A DNA stretch of 64,000 nt from Aptenodytes patagonicus (lineage: Eukaryota; Chordata; Aves; Sphenisciformes; Spheniscidae). The stretch spans positions 15,032,501-15,096,500 of the forward strand of contig NC_134963.1 of NCBI RefSeq assembly GCF_965638725.1. The letters are read 5' to 3'. The notes beneath the pieces are model-generated. The model saw only the letters and a list, made by a program, of their open reading frames with translations. It had not been told where the DNA came from and did not search any database. The number at the start of each line of letters is the position of its first letter. Position 1 is the first letter of the stretch. The position numbers and the translations under genes were made by a program. This document shows positions 44,201 through 53,825 of this stretch, one piece after another.

Positions 44201-47200
44201 TATTATAAGCAACTGAGGAAGTTGGGTATGAATGTGTTGATTCTAATGGGGAGCTGATAATATGTCTGAATAAAACTATGCCTGCTCTGTAGTTGGGAGA
44301 AATGGTAGGTGGAGGAAACCTGCAAATTCTCTGCCTTTCTTTGCAGTATCCCTGGAGATTTTTAAAGCTTCACTTTTGTTGCCTAGAGGCATCCATCACC
44401 AAATGATCCCCTCCTGCTCTCTTAATTCGACCTTTCAGATGCTTACTAAAATTGCACAGATAGGAAGTAAAAGGCCAGGCAGCATCACTCTCGCTGTTCT
44501 GGCAAATGTTGAAATAATATGTACAGATAGTGTAATATTTATTAAGCTGCATGTGGATATAATCAGAAAAGTAGAAGTTAAGAATATTGATGTGACGTTG
44601 ACATAGCCGTGCTGATGTTGCCATGGAAGCCGTAAGTTTTTTCTGATGTTTTAACTACTGTTACTCTTCACGGTCATAGGCTTCTTTTAAATTAGAGGAG
44701 CATCACCATGAAATTTAATAATGTTTATGAAGTTATGGAAGACCAGGTACTGTGCTGAGCTCCACTGGGCTTTGACCAGTACATTCTTCTGTTTCTAAAA
44801 ATACTTGCTCTCCTAAATTGAAAGGCCCAAATAGATAAATCTCATCCTGCCCCACAGGAAAGATGGTGAACGTGATTAAACTGATTGCTGCGCAAAGGAG
44901 AGGAGGGTGAACAGACGGGAAACAGCTCGTACCTCTCTTCCAGTCTCTGGTCGAATCATCTTGGATGTTGCTTAAAATCAGAGTTGTTTTTTATTCCTTT
45001 CCCATGTGAACTGCCACTTCAGATGTAATATTTCTCTTAATCCGTTCCTGCCGCATGATCTGTACAAAAGCTATCGGCAGGGCCTGTCAGCGCTGAGTCA
45101 GTGTTCCGTTCTGCTCTTCAATTTTTGCTGTATTTGATTGAATCTTTCTTGCACAGTCCATCTGTCTAAACCTTCTAAATGTTGATTCTGTTTACTTTTA
45201 CTACTCTGACTTCAAATATTAAAATTGATGAAGAAACTACTTGCTTTTCCATGTAAGCCTTAAAAATTTGACCTGGAGAAAATCTGTGGCTTGCTTTGCC
45301 TGCCTGAGAGCTATACCTGTCTGATACTGGTTGGCAAGAGCCTTGCATCCCTGCTTCTTGATGCATTCCATTGTGAAACTTGATTTCCTTATTTCTGAGA
45401 GTGTTGTTGCCCTTCTTAATAGGGATAGATCTGTATCTTGGTTATGTATTAGCATATTGAGAAATGAGTCCTGCAGACCATCTCTGATGGCAATAACTCT
45501 GCTCTACTTTACGCTGCAGCAAAAGGTAGTTGCTGTGCTCATGCTATGTTTAGCCAGTGTTTGTTCTCTTTCTGCCAGATTCTTCTTTACAATCTGGAAA
45601 CAAGTCAGTGTCTGAAGAAGATGGGCAACTCGACAGGTGACTTTACATGTGTTAACCTCCAGAGCAGTCCTCCAAACATGGTTGTTACAGGCAATAAAGA
45701 CAGAAGGTAGGTACTACCGAGAGCTGTAACCCATCTCAAATTAGCTTACTTCCTGTCCTGCTGTCCTACAGCTGGACCTGCTAGAATTTGTTTCTCCTCT
45801 AATGTTTCAAATGCAGCCTGCATGAACTTCAGGAACAAAATATTAGGTAATAGTTGGATGTGGCTGCCAGTTTGCTTTGTTTCGGAAAGCTCCATGGGAA
45901 GACTTTCTTTTTAAGCCATTTGGTGGACGCAGTTGGTGTACAGCCCAGCGAGACCACTTGGAATATCTTCCACTTCCCCACCACCACCCGCAAAATTAGT
46001 TTGGCATTTAAAAGCTCACTTTCTGATATTAAAAAAATAACCTAAGGGATGAATCATGTAGGATGACATGGGTCCGTCTGCCAAATGATGTCAAGAGTGT
46101 ATTTCGGAACACTGTGATGTCCCTCAGGTGACAAAAAAAAGAGAGACTTTCATATGAACAGATTCCAGCTTCTATTTAGCTGATTAGCAGCTTTCTCTTT
46201 AACTCCTTGGCTTGGGGAGTAGGATATTCCCAGCACAATATCTGGTGCCAGGAATGGACGCGCTGGGAACAGTCAGTGCGAAAGGATTAAAGTGCTTAAA
46301 AAGAAGGGTCCAATTTTTAGATTTTCTTTTTTTGGCTAGTTATTTGCAGGGTCTGATCCAGTGCACCAAAGGAGATGTGGGATGGCGAGGAGCCAGTCTC
46401 TAATGGCTCCCTGTTCCTTCCCTCCTCCTTTCTGCACTGGGCATCAGGCTGCAGGTGGTGGTCTGGTGTGGTGGTGGGTATCAGATTGTAAGGCGGATAC
46501 TTCCCGTTGCCAAATCCCAGACCTCTGTCCCGCCAGTGTAGCAGCTTGCAAAAATGATTATTTTGTCAAACAGCTTTTTTTTTTTTTCCTTCTCAGTGAA
46601 TAGGCAGTGCAAGCAAACCTCACACTTTCTCAGCAAAGAGGATAAAGGAAATATCTGAAGTTTGACACGTGTAATTGAATCCTTGGGAGTTTTTTTCCTC
46701 TAAAAGCAGATAATTGATTTTCCAAAGCACCCCAGTAAAACTACCTCCAATTTTGATCTCTTGTGTGATGACGGGAGAGTAGATAAAGTTGATGTCCCTT
46801 AAGTGAGATTTGAAATTTACTCCCTTTATACTAGCATAAATGTCTGTGCCGTTTCCCCTCCAGAAAGCTTTTCAGTTTTTCAGCTCAAGCACTGACTGAG
46901 TTCAGGGGTTGGCCATCGCTAAAATAGCAGGAAGTTAAGAATCAATAGTTCAGCAAATAAGTTTGGCATCCAGGAGACAAGACCGTGTGTATCTCAGAGG
47001 TCAGTTCCTCATGTGGTGCTGCGTGAAGGGTATTAATAGGTGCTGGGCATCCACAGGTGGGATGTGGCTTGAACGTCCATAGCCCCGTTACAGAACAAGT
47101 GTACTAAATAGGGACCTTGCCATGTGAGTTCAAACTGCTGATGGCCAGTGGGGAAGTGTATCGCTGGAATTAAATACAGCACTTTCACAATTTTACTAGT

Positions 47201-50200
47201 ATATGCTACGCTTGTATTCAGAGCCATGATTTTGAAAAGCAACACAGACCACCCTGTTGAAGTGAAATGTTTTTGGTAGGGCCTATGAAATCTCGTTCCA
47301 TCAAGAAGTACTCCGGAAGCATTGCTGATGTATTTGATTACTTAGCTGCGCCTCACACTGGCAAGAGATCTGATAACAGGGAGCGTGTGCTGATGCACTG
47401 CACGCCAGCAGCCTTTTTCTTGGTGGAACCTAAGATGGCGAATAGCATCGGGAAAGCAAATACATGGCAAGTCCAGTGTATACCATTGCTGAAAAGTGTG
47501 GATCAAAGCATGCATTCCATGCTCTCCCAAAGGCAAGTGAGCTTACTTCTAAGAGAGTCTAACAGGAGAGTCAAAGCCTTGTCACGGGAACACCTTCCTT
47601 AGAGCTCCGTTGAACTCGGATGAATCTGATGTGCTCCCACTGAGCCCAGCTGTTGAGGCAGGAGGTGGAGGGCCATGCCAGCTCTGCATTAGAGCATCAC
47701 ATTGGATTTGCAAAATGCTTTTCTTTTTTTTTTTTTTTTTTTTTTAAAGCACATCTAAACACCTCAAGTGTGCCTCTAATTCTTCCAAGGGTGTGCCAGA
47801 ATGGACACCTGCCTGAAACCTGGGCCCTTGCTAATGAAATAACCAGGACACAATCAGATCTTCGTTTCCAACTGTGCTTACCAAACAGAAGAAGCTTTGA
47901 TTGCCATGCGGAACACATGCAGTAAGACAAGGAGAGCGCTGGGTGTGAACACTTTCAAAATACCCCATCCTTACGCAAAGCATAGCTCTAATATGTAGCC
48001 AAAGCTTCTCTCTGCTGGAGTTGGAGAAAGCAAGAAGTCCTTTTCGCCATCAGCAGCTGTTGTGATGGGGTTTTCCTAAGGGTGCCTGCAGAGCCACACA
48101 AAGCGTGTTCCTCGCTCTGTTCCAGCGTGTTTGTCTGCATGTCAGATGGATGTTGCTCTGCTGGAGTTTTGGACTGTTCTCTTGCCTTTTATTTCAGTTG
48201 CTGAAATGTGTTATTTGTAAAATCGTATGATGCAGTCCCCATTTGAGAAAGGAAAAGGAAAGACTTGCAACACCATTAGGATCCTAGCAGGAGTATGGAA
48301 TAAAGTACGGTTAATGTGTTGGAACAAGTGTGTTTTGGCCTTTTCTGGAATTAATGTGTACCTGATGGTTTCATTCTTGATGGCCATCAGCTGGGAAGAA
48401 CTTTCTCTGGTTTCTTTTCAAATCTGAGATCAGTATTTACCCTCTACTTCTGTTCTCGCTCGCTGCGGTTTTTTTTTTTATTCGCTTATGTACTTTGCTT
48501 TATCCCTTAATCTGACATATAAGGATCAAAAAACATACTCGTCTGTGATATGTGCTGGGTTTAAAACTTAACACCATTACCTTTAACTGGTTTTGTGGAC
48601 TTGTTGCAGTGGTTGAAATCCTAAAGTCTTTTTATACAGTTCTGCTTCTAGCTGACTCTTTGATACGTTTCTCTTCAAAATGCCTTGTCTGAGTGACCAA
48701 TAATTTCTGAAAATCAGATGTACCTAAAAGCTGCCCACAGTCAGTAGTTGTGCTTTTGAAATCAGAAGAGTTGCTGATTGCTGGGTGCTTGTGGATAGCT
48801 TTGTTTCAATATTGGTGATTAACTCAAGCGTATAAACCTATAATTACCTTGACTTGTCTTTTGAATTGCCGCGCATTTAGTCTCTTCCTAAATCTTTGTA
48901 ATAATAGTCCTTTCCTTGATCCTCATAATAATATTACCCCTCGGCCATAGTGGACGTGGGTTAGGTACCAAGGGGTAGGATGTGTTAGCAGTATGCCCAA
49001 AACACGGTACTTTATGCCTCACGGCATTGCTGACATTTTGGGAGGCACAGATAGAGGAGCTTTCTCCAAATTTCACTTACATTTTATATCACCTAGGACT
49101 TGTAAAGAGACAGGGAGGTCCTGTATGGTGGGAGAAACCTGCCTCAAAAAATCTTTGATAATAGAAGTCAGAGTGAAAATTCAGTGGTGAAAAGTGTCAA
49201 CCGTATTGGATTTCTGGCCCTGTAGTGGCCGTGGGACTACGGCTGTCCTGGACATATTTTCATAACCCCAAAAGTACTTGTGCTGTCAGAACCCACAGGC
49301 TGCAGATCCACAGCTGTTTTTATCTCTGTTCTTTGTTTGCTTTCGTTTAGGGTCAGGGTATTCGATCTCCGCAAAAGCGAATCTTTGTGCTCCCTCTATG
49401 CCCACCAGTTAGGAGTGTCTGCGGTCCAGATGGATGACTGGAAGATAGTCAGTGGAGGAGAAGAGGGCTTGGTCTGTGTGTGGGACCAACGGATGGGCAC
49501 CAAACTCTGGGAAATGCATGCCAGGTAATTTTGTCTGCATGGGGTCCTATTGCAAGGGTGATCATCGGATCTGGCTGACAGAAGGAATGTGCAAATGGGA
49601 TGATCCAGGACCAAAATGATAACATGCCCATGTCTAAAGCTTCTGAGAGTTCTGTTTAGTTTTCATGTGATTCGGGAACAGATTGCTTCCTCACTTGGAG
49701 CCTTGTGCGTGTTTCTGTGTGTGCCCTTCAGCAGTCATAGGCTTTTTTTACTCATTAGTTAAGAGTGCTTCAGTCGGTGCTCCAGTCTTCTCCCTGCCCC
49801 ATCCCCAACCAGTATTTACTTTATTGAACCTTGGATTTAAAATGCTGGACTCCTAGCTGTTGTCTTCAGAGTGACTGGTTCTGGCTGTCTCTATCAGCTG
49901 TATCCTTACACAATACCTGTGTTTCTGTTCACCTCATTCATGCATTCCCTTAGCGGTAACGATCAAAGCCAGGCTGGTATTTAAACTCATTTAAATATTA
50001 AAATACCAGTTTGTGCTGAAAGCACAAGAAGTACAGTACTGAAAGCACAAGCAGAGATCAATATCCTGGACTTGACAGAAGACTGTTAGTTGCGGCAGCC
50101 AAATTATGATTTCCTGATCAAGGCACAATTCCCAGGGAGTTAGCTTTGTCTGAATGAAGACCTCAAGGATTTAGCCCCTTGTAAGTCTGAGTGATACCCT

Positions 50201-52211
50201 TATTAAAATGAACAGATAAATCCTGATCTCTTTTTTTTTTTTTTTTTTTAATGCATCTTCCCCAAAGAGGAGCTAGATGAGGTATTTACAGTCAGAGAAG
50301 TTCAAGTTGGAGTTGTCATTGATTAATAGCAGGTATCTCCTTCTCTTTTGACCCTGTGAATTACAAAGCCCATTGTGATGTGGCTGATGCATTAACGACA
50401 ATATTGCATTGATTGTCTCCTGGAGCAGCACTAATGAGCATGCCAAGGAGGGCAGGCAGTGCAGATCTGAGCTTTGGGAGTGTACTAAAAGTGAAACCAT
50501 TAGATTAAACATTTAAAATATTGTTTAATCTATATAGGAATCAGAAGGGATCACTTCAATCAAAAAGGCCTTCGTAGATAAGAAGTTGTGTGTGGTGTTA
50601 TCCATGCCTACAGCCCGGTGTCATGAATGGAAAGCAAGGGCAGAAGCTAAGGGAGATGACAGGAGACACGTTAGGGTCGTGGCGATGAGCCATCTTAATC
50701 TGAGAACATAAGTTACTCCTACTTGAACAGTAAATGCTGTTACAATGGTTCAGGGTTAGTTTATTCATCAGTGAGATGAAAGGGAATGAAGACCAGACCT
50801 CTTAGCTTGTGCCATATAGTGCATTTCTAAATCATCCATAGCTCAGTGCTTGCGGGTGTTGGGGTCCTGGGTGTCCCCATCCTTCATTTTGGGAAGCATC
50901 CTGCTCTTCCCAGGAGCGTGCCGCTGCAGTTCTTAAAGCAGCAAAGCAAGCAGGCAGCCCGGATCCCTTGCAGCCTGTGTGCTGCCAAGTGTCTAAAATA
51001 TTTTTTGGCCTCCACGTGTGTTCTGGTAACAGCCCACTAGATGGGGATAAAAGCTGTGTTTATCTGCTCCAGACAGGAGGAGAAGAGCCAAAGGTGCAGA
51101 ATCCCAGCCTCTGGGGCTCAGAGGGCGCTGATGTAAATGAATTCTTGTTTAATCCAGAGCGATTTCTTTACTGCACTTGGATTTTAGGAGTCTAACGCAG
51201 GTGGCATCTCACCCAGTGCTGTGGGTTATTTTTCAGGCATCCAGTCCGCCACGTATGGTTTAATTCTCATAGCCTCATCACTGCGAACATCCCTGATGAG
51301 AAAACTCCCCGAGGCGCCAGCATCACGGACGATGACCTTACTGCGCACCGCAAGTGAGTAAGCCAGCTCTGAAGGGTAGGATTTTTGGCACTGCGAAGAT
51401 CTGCTTTATTATATATTCTAAAATGGCACACTAAGCACCTGAGTCATGATCTAGAGCAGTAATAGAGAAGGTATAGCATCTAAAAAATAAAACTGAAAAA
51501 GTTTAAAGATAAGGCTTTTAAAACCATTGAGAATTGGCTCTTTATTTACTTCTGAGCACAAAAAAACCCCCACATTTCTTTTTCAGCAGGGGAATGTAAA
51601 GGCCACCGAAGCCGGACAGGGAATGCAGCCCTTTCCTTGCTCTAAATATTAGTAATGATATCTTCTCCTAAAGGAAAACTACTGGTATTTAAACTCCAGG
51701 TTTTGGTATTTGCATCTCAGATGGCTGTTAGCATGACTAATTGAACTATCAAACTACAATGTACTTATCTTCCCCCTTCCTGAACAGATTAGAAGTGTTT
51801 CAGCAGATGACAGTCATGTCTCTGCAGTGCTAAAGTGAATGATTCACCGTTCATTTCCAGGGCTTGGTGGGGTCCCTGGAAGGAGGCAGGAGGGAGTTTT
51901 CTCTGTTAAAACTGCACAGACAACCTTAGTGCAGAAGGGATGGGGTTTTATATTCAGCTTCTGAAGCATCGAATTTTGATCCTTTATGGCAATCTCTAAC
52001 TTCGTTTTCCCCTGTTGAAATATATAAATAAGGTAAAGTGGTGTGTCCTGGTCATGTTTTGTACAGGCATCGAGGAATCATTTATGCTTACGAGTTCTCA
52101 GTGGACCAGCTGGCTGTAGAAAGCGTCCTTCCTATTTGCCGCTCTTCCTACGATGAAGTGACTGGTTACAACTACAACATTGGCCTTGCAGTTCCCTACG
52201 ATAACATTTAG
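204..52211 (+). CDS. FBXW8: FBXW8, F-box and WD40 repeat protein 8 (complete, 11 coding exons)
   Basis: Joined coding exons are 204-509, 3461-3565, 10362-10526, 11126-11214, 24998-25155, 32901-33097, 35172-35381, 45579-45706, 49351-49524, 51237-51353 and 52067-52211. They total 1794 nt, in frame throughout, giving 597 residues, one less than I recall for the human protein. All introns are GT-AG. Order of parts: Arg/Lys-rich patch (residues 23-29) and acidic, Gly-rich low-complexity N-terminus (1-102); F-box (about 109-159, around LPYELALKIFQYLG); then WD40 propeller blades from about 210 to the end, with recognisable cores VRLWDTRT, VSVWSL, VRVFDLR and VCVWDQR. Known of the family: FBXW8 bridges SKP1 to CUL7-RBX1 and acts on substrates such as IRS1 and GRASP65, in cytoplasm and at the Golgi. 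The start at 204 sits in an optimal Kozak context (GCCGCCATGG). No frameshift or premature stop is seen, so the gene looks functional. Confidence 0.97.
510..3460 (+). other. FBXW8: FBXW8 intron 1
   Basis: 2951 bp, GTAGGG to TTTTCAG. The first 200 bp continue the CpG island; the rest is AT-rich. It contains a perfect 20-bp tandem duplication (2838-2877) and short A/T tracts. No transposon or RNA gene is recognised; its short open frames have no support. Confidence 0.9.
2838..2877 (+). repeat. Perfect 20-bp tandem duplication
   Basis: Two identical adjacent copies (2838-2857 and 2858-2877) of a unit beginning AAAAGTGATGG and ending TTCTTTGG. It is a simple two-copy duplication, probably from replication slippage. 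Confidence 0.95.
3461..3565 (+). CDS. FBXW8: FBXW8 coding exon 2 (start of F-box)
   Basis: 35 codons (residues 103-137), phase 0 at both ends, between a strong polypyrimidine-AG acceptor and a GTAAGT donor. It contains the first helix of the F-box, with the Leu-Pro followed by LALKIFQYL that contacts SKP1 in this family. Confidence 0.97.
4199..4220 (+). repeat. (AC)11 microsatellite
   Basis: Eleven uninterrupted AC dinucleotides in FBXW8 intron 2; likely length-polymorphic. Confidence 0.97.
8195..8231 (+). repeat. (TC)11 microsatellite followed by T15
   Basis: Eleven TC units running straight into fifteen T, in FBXW8 intron 2. It resembles an expanded polypyrimidine tract but no AG-flanked exon follows in frame. 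Confidence 0.95.
10362..10526 (+). CDS. FBXW8: FBXW8 coding exon 3 (end of F-box)
   Basis: 55 codons (residues 138-192), phase 0 at both ends, opening VSRTWKVLAEDEVLWYRLC, the typical second half of an F-box, then a linker rich in Cys, Lys and Arg. Acceptor TTTCTAG, donor GTAAAA. Confidence 0.97.
10527..11125 (+). other. FBXW8: FBXW8 intron 3
   Basis: 599 bp, GTAAAA to TGTGCAG. Ordinary AT-rich intron; nothing further is recognised. Confidence 0.95.
11126..11214 (+). CDS. FBXW8: FBXW8 coding exon 4
   Basis: 89 nt, opening NRIGAVSQLRYELGKILCD and ending in the first two bases of a Gly codon before GTGAGT. It codes the linker into the first propeller blade. Intron 3 upstream is only 599 bp, the shortest in this gene. 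Confidence 0.96.
11215..24997 (+). other. FBXW8: FBXW8 intron 4
   Basis: 13783 bp, GTGAGT to TTTTCCAG, the largest intron here. It contains a 19-bp segment shared between 12797-12815 and 14828-14846, a pair of perfect 12-bp palindromes (24336-24347 and 24354-24365), and many homopolymer T tracts. No exon, RNA gene or known transposon is recognised; the open frames of 60-150 codons within it have no family features. Confidence 0.85.
24336..24365. repeat. Two perfect 12-bp palindromes in tandem
   Basis: AAACTATAGTTT occurs at 24336-24347 and again at 24354-24365, separated by GATGTT. Each copy is its own reverse complement, so the pair forms both a direct and an inverted repeat. Confidence 0.95.
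24998..25155 (+). CDS. FBXW8: FBXW8 coding exon 5 (WD40 blade)
   Basis: 158 nt; the first base completes Gly222, then YTSGAVRLWDTRTWDY forms a WD40 D-strand core. The exon ends in SSLAVAAYED followed by one base of the next Gly codon, and a GTAAGT donor. A short Pro/Gly-rich loop (EPMHGPGDAGPQP) separates the two parts. Confidence 0.97.
25156..32900 (+). other. FBXW8: FBXW8 intron 5
   Basis: 7745 bp, GTAAGT to TGTACAG. It opens with an A19 run (25185-25203). An imperfect inverted repeat lies at about 30859-30905, and the stretch 31480-32170 has the look of a conserved regulatory element. No exon or transposon is recognised. Confidence 0.85.
31480..32170. promoter_or_regulatory. Candidate conserved non-coding element
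   Basis: An unbroken stretch without simple repeats, dense in ATTA/TAAT homeodomain cores, with an exact inverted repeat (GCCATTAAT at 32003-32011, ATTAATGGC at 32021-32029, 9-bp spacer). No coding frame is maintained. The call rests on composition and motif density only, because no alignment could be made. Confidence 0.35.
32901..33097 (+). CDS. FBXW8: FBXW8 coding exon 6 (WD40 blades)
   Basis: 197 nt in phase 1, reading TVSVWSLMFGREPIHRYQ, then RIQALALGSEGATVATASG, ending EIQKL before GTGAGT. These are a WD core followed by the first strands of the next blade. Confidence 0.97.
33098..35171 (+). other. FBXW8: FBXW8 intron 6
   Basis: 2074 bp, GTGAGT to CTTTTTAG. Over a quarter of it is the antisense solo LTR at 34306-34868; the remainder is unremarkable AT-rich sequence. 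Confidence 0.9.
34306..34868 (-). mobile_element. Solo LTR of an avian class III (ERVL-like) endogenous retrovirus
   Basis: A 563-bp element beginning TG and ending CA, bounded by a 5-bp target duplication ACGAG (34301-34305 and 34869-34873). Read on the minus strand it opens TGTCCTCGTTTCAGCTGGG and ends GGGGTTAAACCACGACA, with an AT-rich TTATTATTATTATT tract and an ATTAAA-type poly(A) signal. This is a recognisable family of LTRs very common in neoavian birds. A 5-bp duplication fits ERVL integrases. No internal viral sequence remains, so it arose by recombination between two LTRs. It lies antisense in FBXW8 intron 6; the usual TATA position appears degraded. Confidence 0.9.
35172..35381 (+). 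CDS. FBXW8: FBXW8 coding exon 7 (WD40 blades)
   Basis: 70 codons (residues 341-410), phase 0 at both ends. It contains SPVTVAAAEDIVYLLKAED and QPVTCLDVSAHEAAFGV, propeller strands with poor WD dipeptides. The donor is CAG|GTATTT, weaker than the others of the gene. Confidence 0.96.
36600..37100. promoter_or_regulatory. Candidate conserved non-coding element
   Basis: Repeat-free stretch with TAATTA and TTATGATAATTATT cores at about 36993-37028, several CpG dinucleotides retained inside an AT-rich intron, and no coding frame. Appearance only; unverified. Confidence 0.25.
42237..42252 (+). repeat. (AG)8 microsatellite
   Basis: Eight AG units followed by an interrupted GGAGAG extension, in FBXW8 intron 7. 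Confidence 0.9.
42669..42734 (+). repeat. Spaced 17-bp direct repeat
   Basis: CATTATAGGATTATAAA occurs at 42669-42685 and again at 42718-42734, 49 bp apart start to start. The spacers also share an AAAG-containing segment, suggesting an old 49-bp duplication. Confidence 0.85.
45579..45706 (+). CDS. FBXW8: FBXW8 coding exon 8 (WD40 blade)
   Basis: 128 nt, opening ILLYNLETSQCLKKMGN and ending GNKDR plus two bases of an Arg codon, donor GTAGGT. It completes one blade and begins another, and lies between the 10.2 kb intron 7 and the 3.6 kb intron 8. Confidence 0.97.
45707..49350 (+). other. FBXW8: FBXW8 intron 8
   Basis: 3644 bp, GTAGGT to TCGTTTAG. It holds a T22 run (47724-47745). A 111-codon open frame at 47267-47602 has no recognised domain and no splice support. 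Confidence 0.88.
49351..49524 (+). CDS. FBXW8: FBXW8 coding exon 9 (best conserved WD40 blade)
   Basis: 174 nt, reading VRVFDLRKSESLCSLYAHQ, then VSAVQMDDWKIVSGGEEG and VCVWDQRMGTKLWE. It holds the clearest WD40 signature of the protein, including the SGG-E-G turn and the WD core. Acceptor GTTTAG, donor GTAATT. Confidence 0.97.
49525..51236 (+). other. FBXW8: FBXW8 intron 9
   Basis: 1712 bp, GTAATT to TTTTCAG. It contains a T19 run (50231-50249) and a small inverted repeat TTGTGCT/AGCACAA (50011-50027) whose right part recurs at 50039-50051. Otherwise ordinary. Confidence 0.9.
51237..51353 (+). CDS. FBXW8: FBXW8 coding exon 10
   Basis: 117 nt, with HPVRHVWFNSHSLITANIPD then a charged loop (ASITDDDLTAHR) that is probably variable between species. 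It ends in two bases of a Lys codon before GTGAGT. Confidence 0.95.
51354..52066 (+). other. FBXW8: FBXW8 intron 10
   Basis: 713 bp, GTGAGT to TTGTACAG. Ordinary AT-rich intron with no further feature. Confidence 0.93.
52067..52211 (+). CDS. FBXW8: FBXW8 coding exon 11 and stop
   Basis: The first base completes a Lys codon; it then reads HRGIIYAYEFSVDQLA, closes the propeller, and ends YDNI before TAG at 52209-52211. The acceptor is TTGTACAG. Confidence 0.97.
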
Positions 52212-52897
52212 GTAACTCACTTTACTTGGCGTCTGTGGCCCTGCCCTCTGCCAAATACATGGCCAAAGGCAAAAAGGAACTCCACATGGGACAAGCGCCA
52301 AAAAGACGGCCTTGGCTGCAGGCGCATCAAATGGGCTGAGCATTTGCCGAAAACCTGGGGATATGAACCGGAACAGAGTATGGCTGCCCTCGAGCGTATC
52401 ACTAAAATATGTTGCTGCGCAAATGTTCAAAGGTCCACTGTGGTGGAACGGAGAGACCGAAGAGTGAAGGGGAGCAGTACACTTCAGTGTAAACAAAAAT
52501 GTTCCTTCCTGCTGCTTGTGGGAAGAACGCCGCTGATCCCATCTTGGCAGAGGACATGGTCAGGAAGCGAGAGCCCCGAGCGGCAAACTGCTGAAGTGGT
52601 GGGAGGCTGGGAGCACGTTGAGGAGTTTATGCTTATCCTGAGAGGGGAAAAAAACCACCAGGGACTTGGAAAAAGCATCTTGCTGAGCCACATGTTTGAA
52701 ATGTCTTTCCTTGTAATGAGCTGCTCATTCTTCTTTTCTTTGGAGTGCATCGGAATGTGTCTAGGAACAGGACCATGCACAAAAGGTTACGGTGGTTGGG
52801 AGAGGGGAGTATGATGGAGAGAGGGAGGGGAAGGTTGGCCTTGGCCAGGCTGGATGCTTGGAAACTCAGCAGGCCACACGCATCAAAATTATTTTAA

Positions 52898-52903
52898 AAT
52901 AAA
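52898..52903 (+). terminator. Proximal FBXW8 poly(A) signal
   Basis: Canonical AATAAA about 690 nt after the stop codon; G/T-rich DNA (GTGTTTGTGGGTTTTGTG) follows from about 52962. Confidence 0.55.
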
Positions 52904-53803
52904 TTATTTTTTTAAGTCTCTAAAATTCTGGATTAAATGTTTTCTAATTGTATATGTACATGTGTTTGTGGGTTTTGTGTTCATAAGTCTTTTAGGGTGA
53001 ACTAACCCCTATGCACCGGAACAAAAGGCTGTCATGTCTCAGGTTAGTTGTCAGGTGTGTTCTTTGCTGGATCCTGCCCTTCCACAGCACCTGCAGGTTT
53101 TCCCCGAGGTGGCTGGGACTTGGGTTTCCGACACTGTCCTCGCTTCCGAGCTGGGAATTGATCATGTTGGTGTAATGAAACAGAAGGGGTGAACTGGCCG
53201 CAGTCCCTCTGCATGGGTAATTAGCGCTAACGCTGTGGAGAAGCATCCGGGCTGAAGGGTAAGGTGTGGTACCTCAGGTGAAAATGAGGCGTAAGGCTTT
53301 ATCTTAAACCCAAGTTGCACTGACATAGGTAGAACCAGTTTGGTGAACAAGAGTCCTGCATGGGTATGTTTTACTGTTTTAAAACTGTTTTATGGTTGTG
53401 ACTTGCCCTTGTAAACTTACTGGTGCAAGCCAAAGCCATGTAAATTAAGTTTAAATTGAGGTTAAGTTTTAACTTAACACCTTTTTGCTGGCTTAATGGA
53501 ATCAATTTAAAAGTACAGTGCTGGGGAGGGGTGCAGGAAATGTGCCGGAACCTGCAGGAGAGGGGCTGGCTGGACTGTCACCTCAACCCTTAACCAGTCA
53601 CTGAGGCAGCCCCTGGAGAGCTTCGTGCTGCCCTCCTCCTGCCTGGAGACAGACGTATTTCACAACTCTTCATTGTCTTGGGGTGGTTTTCCATGACCCC
53701 TAGGCCAACTTGCACATATGTGTTTTTGGTTTTTAACAGTTAGCTTTTTCCTCGTGATGGACTGATAGAAGAAGTGCAAGGGGCAAAGTCATTCTGTCTG
53801 ACC

Positions 53804-53809
53804 AATAAA
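53804..53809 (+). terminator. Distal FBXW8 poly(A) signal
   Basis: Canonical AATAAA with a T-rich downstream element from 53833. A further AATAAA at 53964-53969 lacks such a downstream element. Confidence 0.65.
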
Positions 53810-53825
53810 TTTTCTTTCATAAAGC

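Larger units (their letters stand above)
35382..45578 (+). other. FBXW8: FBXW8 intron 7
   Basis: 10197 bp, GTATTT to TCTGCCAG. It contains an A/C-rich low-complexity tract (about 35681-35757), T21 at 35841-35861, G12 at 38253-38264, an (AG)8 near 42237-42252, a 17-bp repeated motif (42669-42685 and 42718-42734), and a possible conserved element at 36600-37100. A GC-richer block at 39840-40180 and another stretch at 41530-41870 could be decayed repeats but are not classified. No exon is recognised. Confidence 0.85.
52212..53825 (+). other. FBXW8: FBXW8 3' UTR (end approximate)
   Basis: Sequence after the stop codon up to the last strong poly(A) context. Two AATAAA hexamers are plausible: proximal (52898-52903), with G/T-rich DNA about 45-80 bp later, and distal (53804-53809), followed within about 24 bp by a T15 run, which is the better signal. 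The exact end needs transcript data. A perfect GTTAAGTT/AACTTAAC hairpin lies at 53461-53478. Confidence 0.7.

Noticed and set aside
47267-47602. 111-codon open frame in FBXW8 intron 8
   Set aside because: No recognisable domain, no splice-site or codon-use support, and it lies inside an intron of a gene with a complete model.
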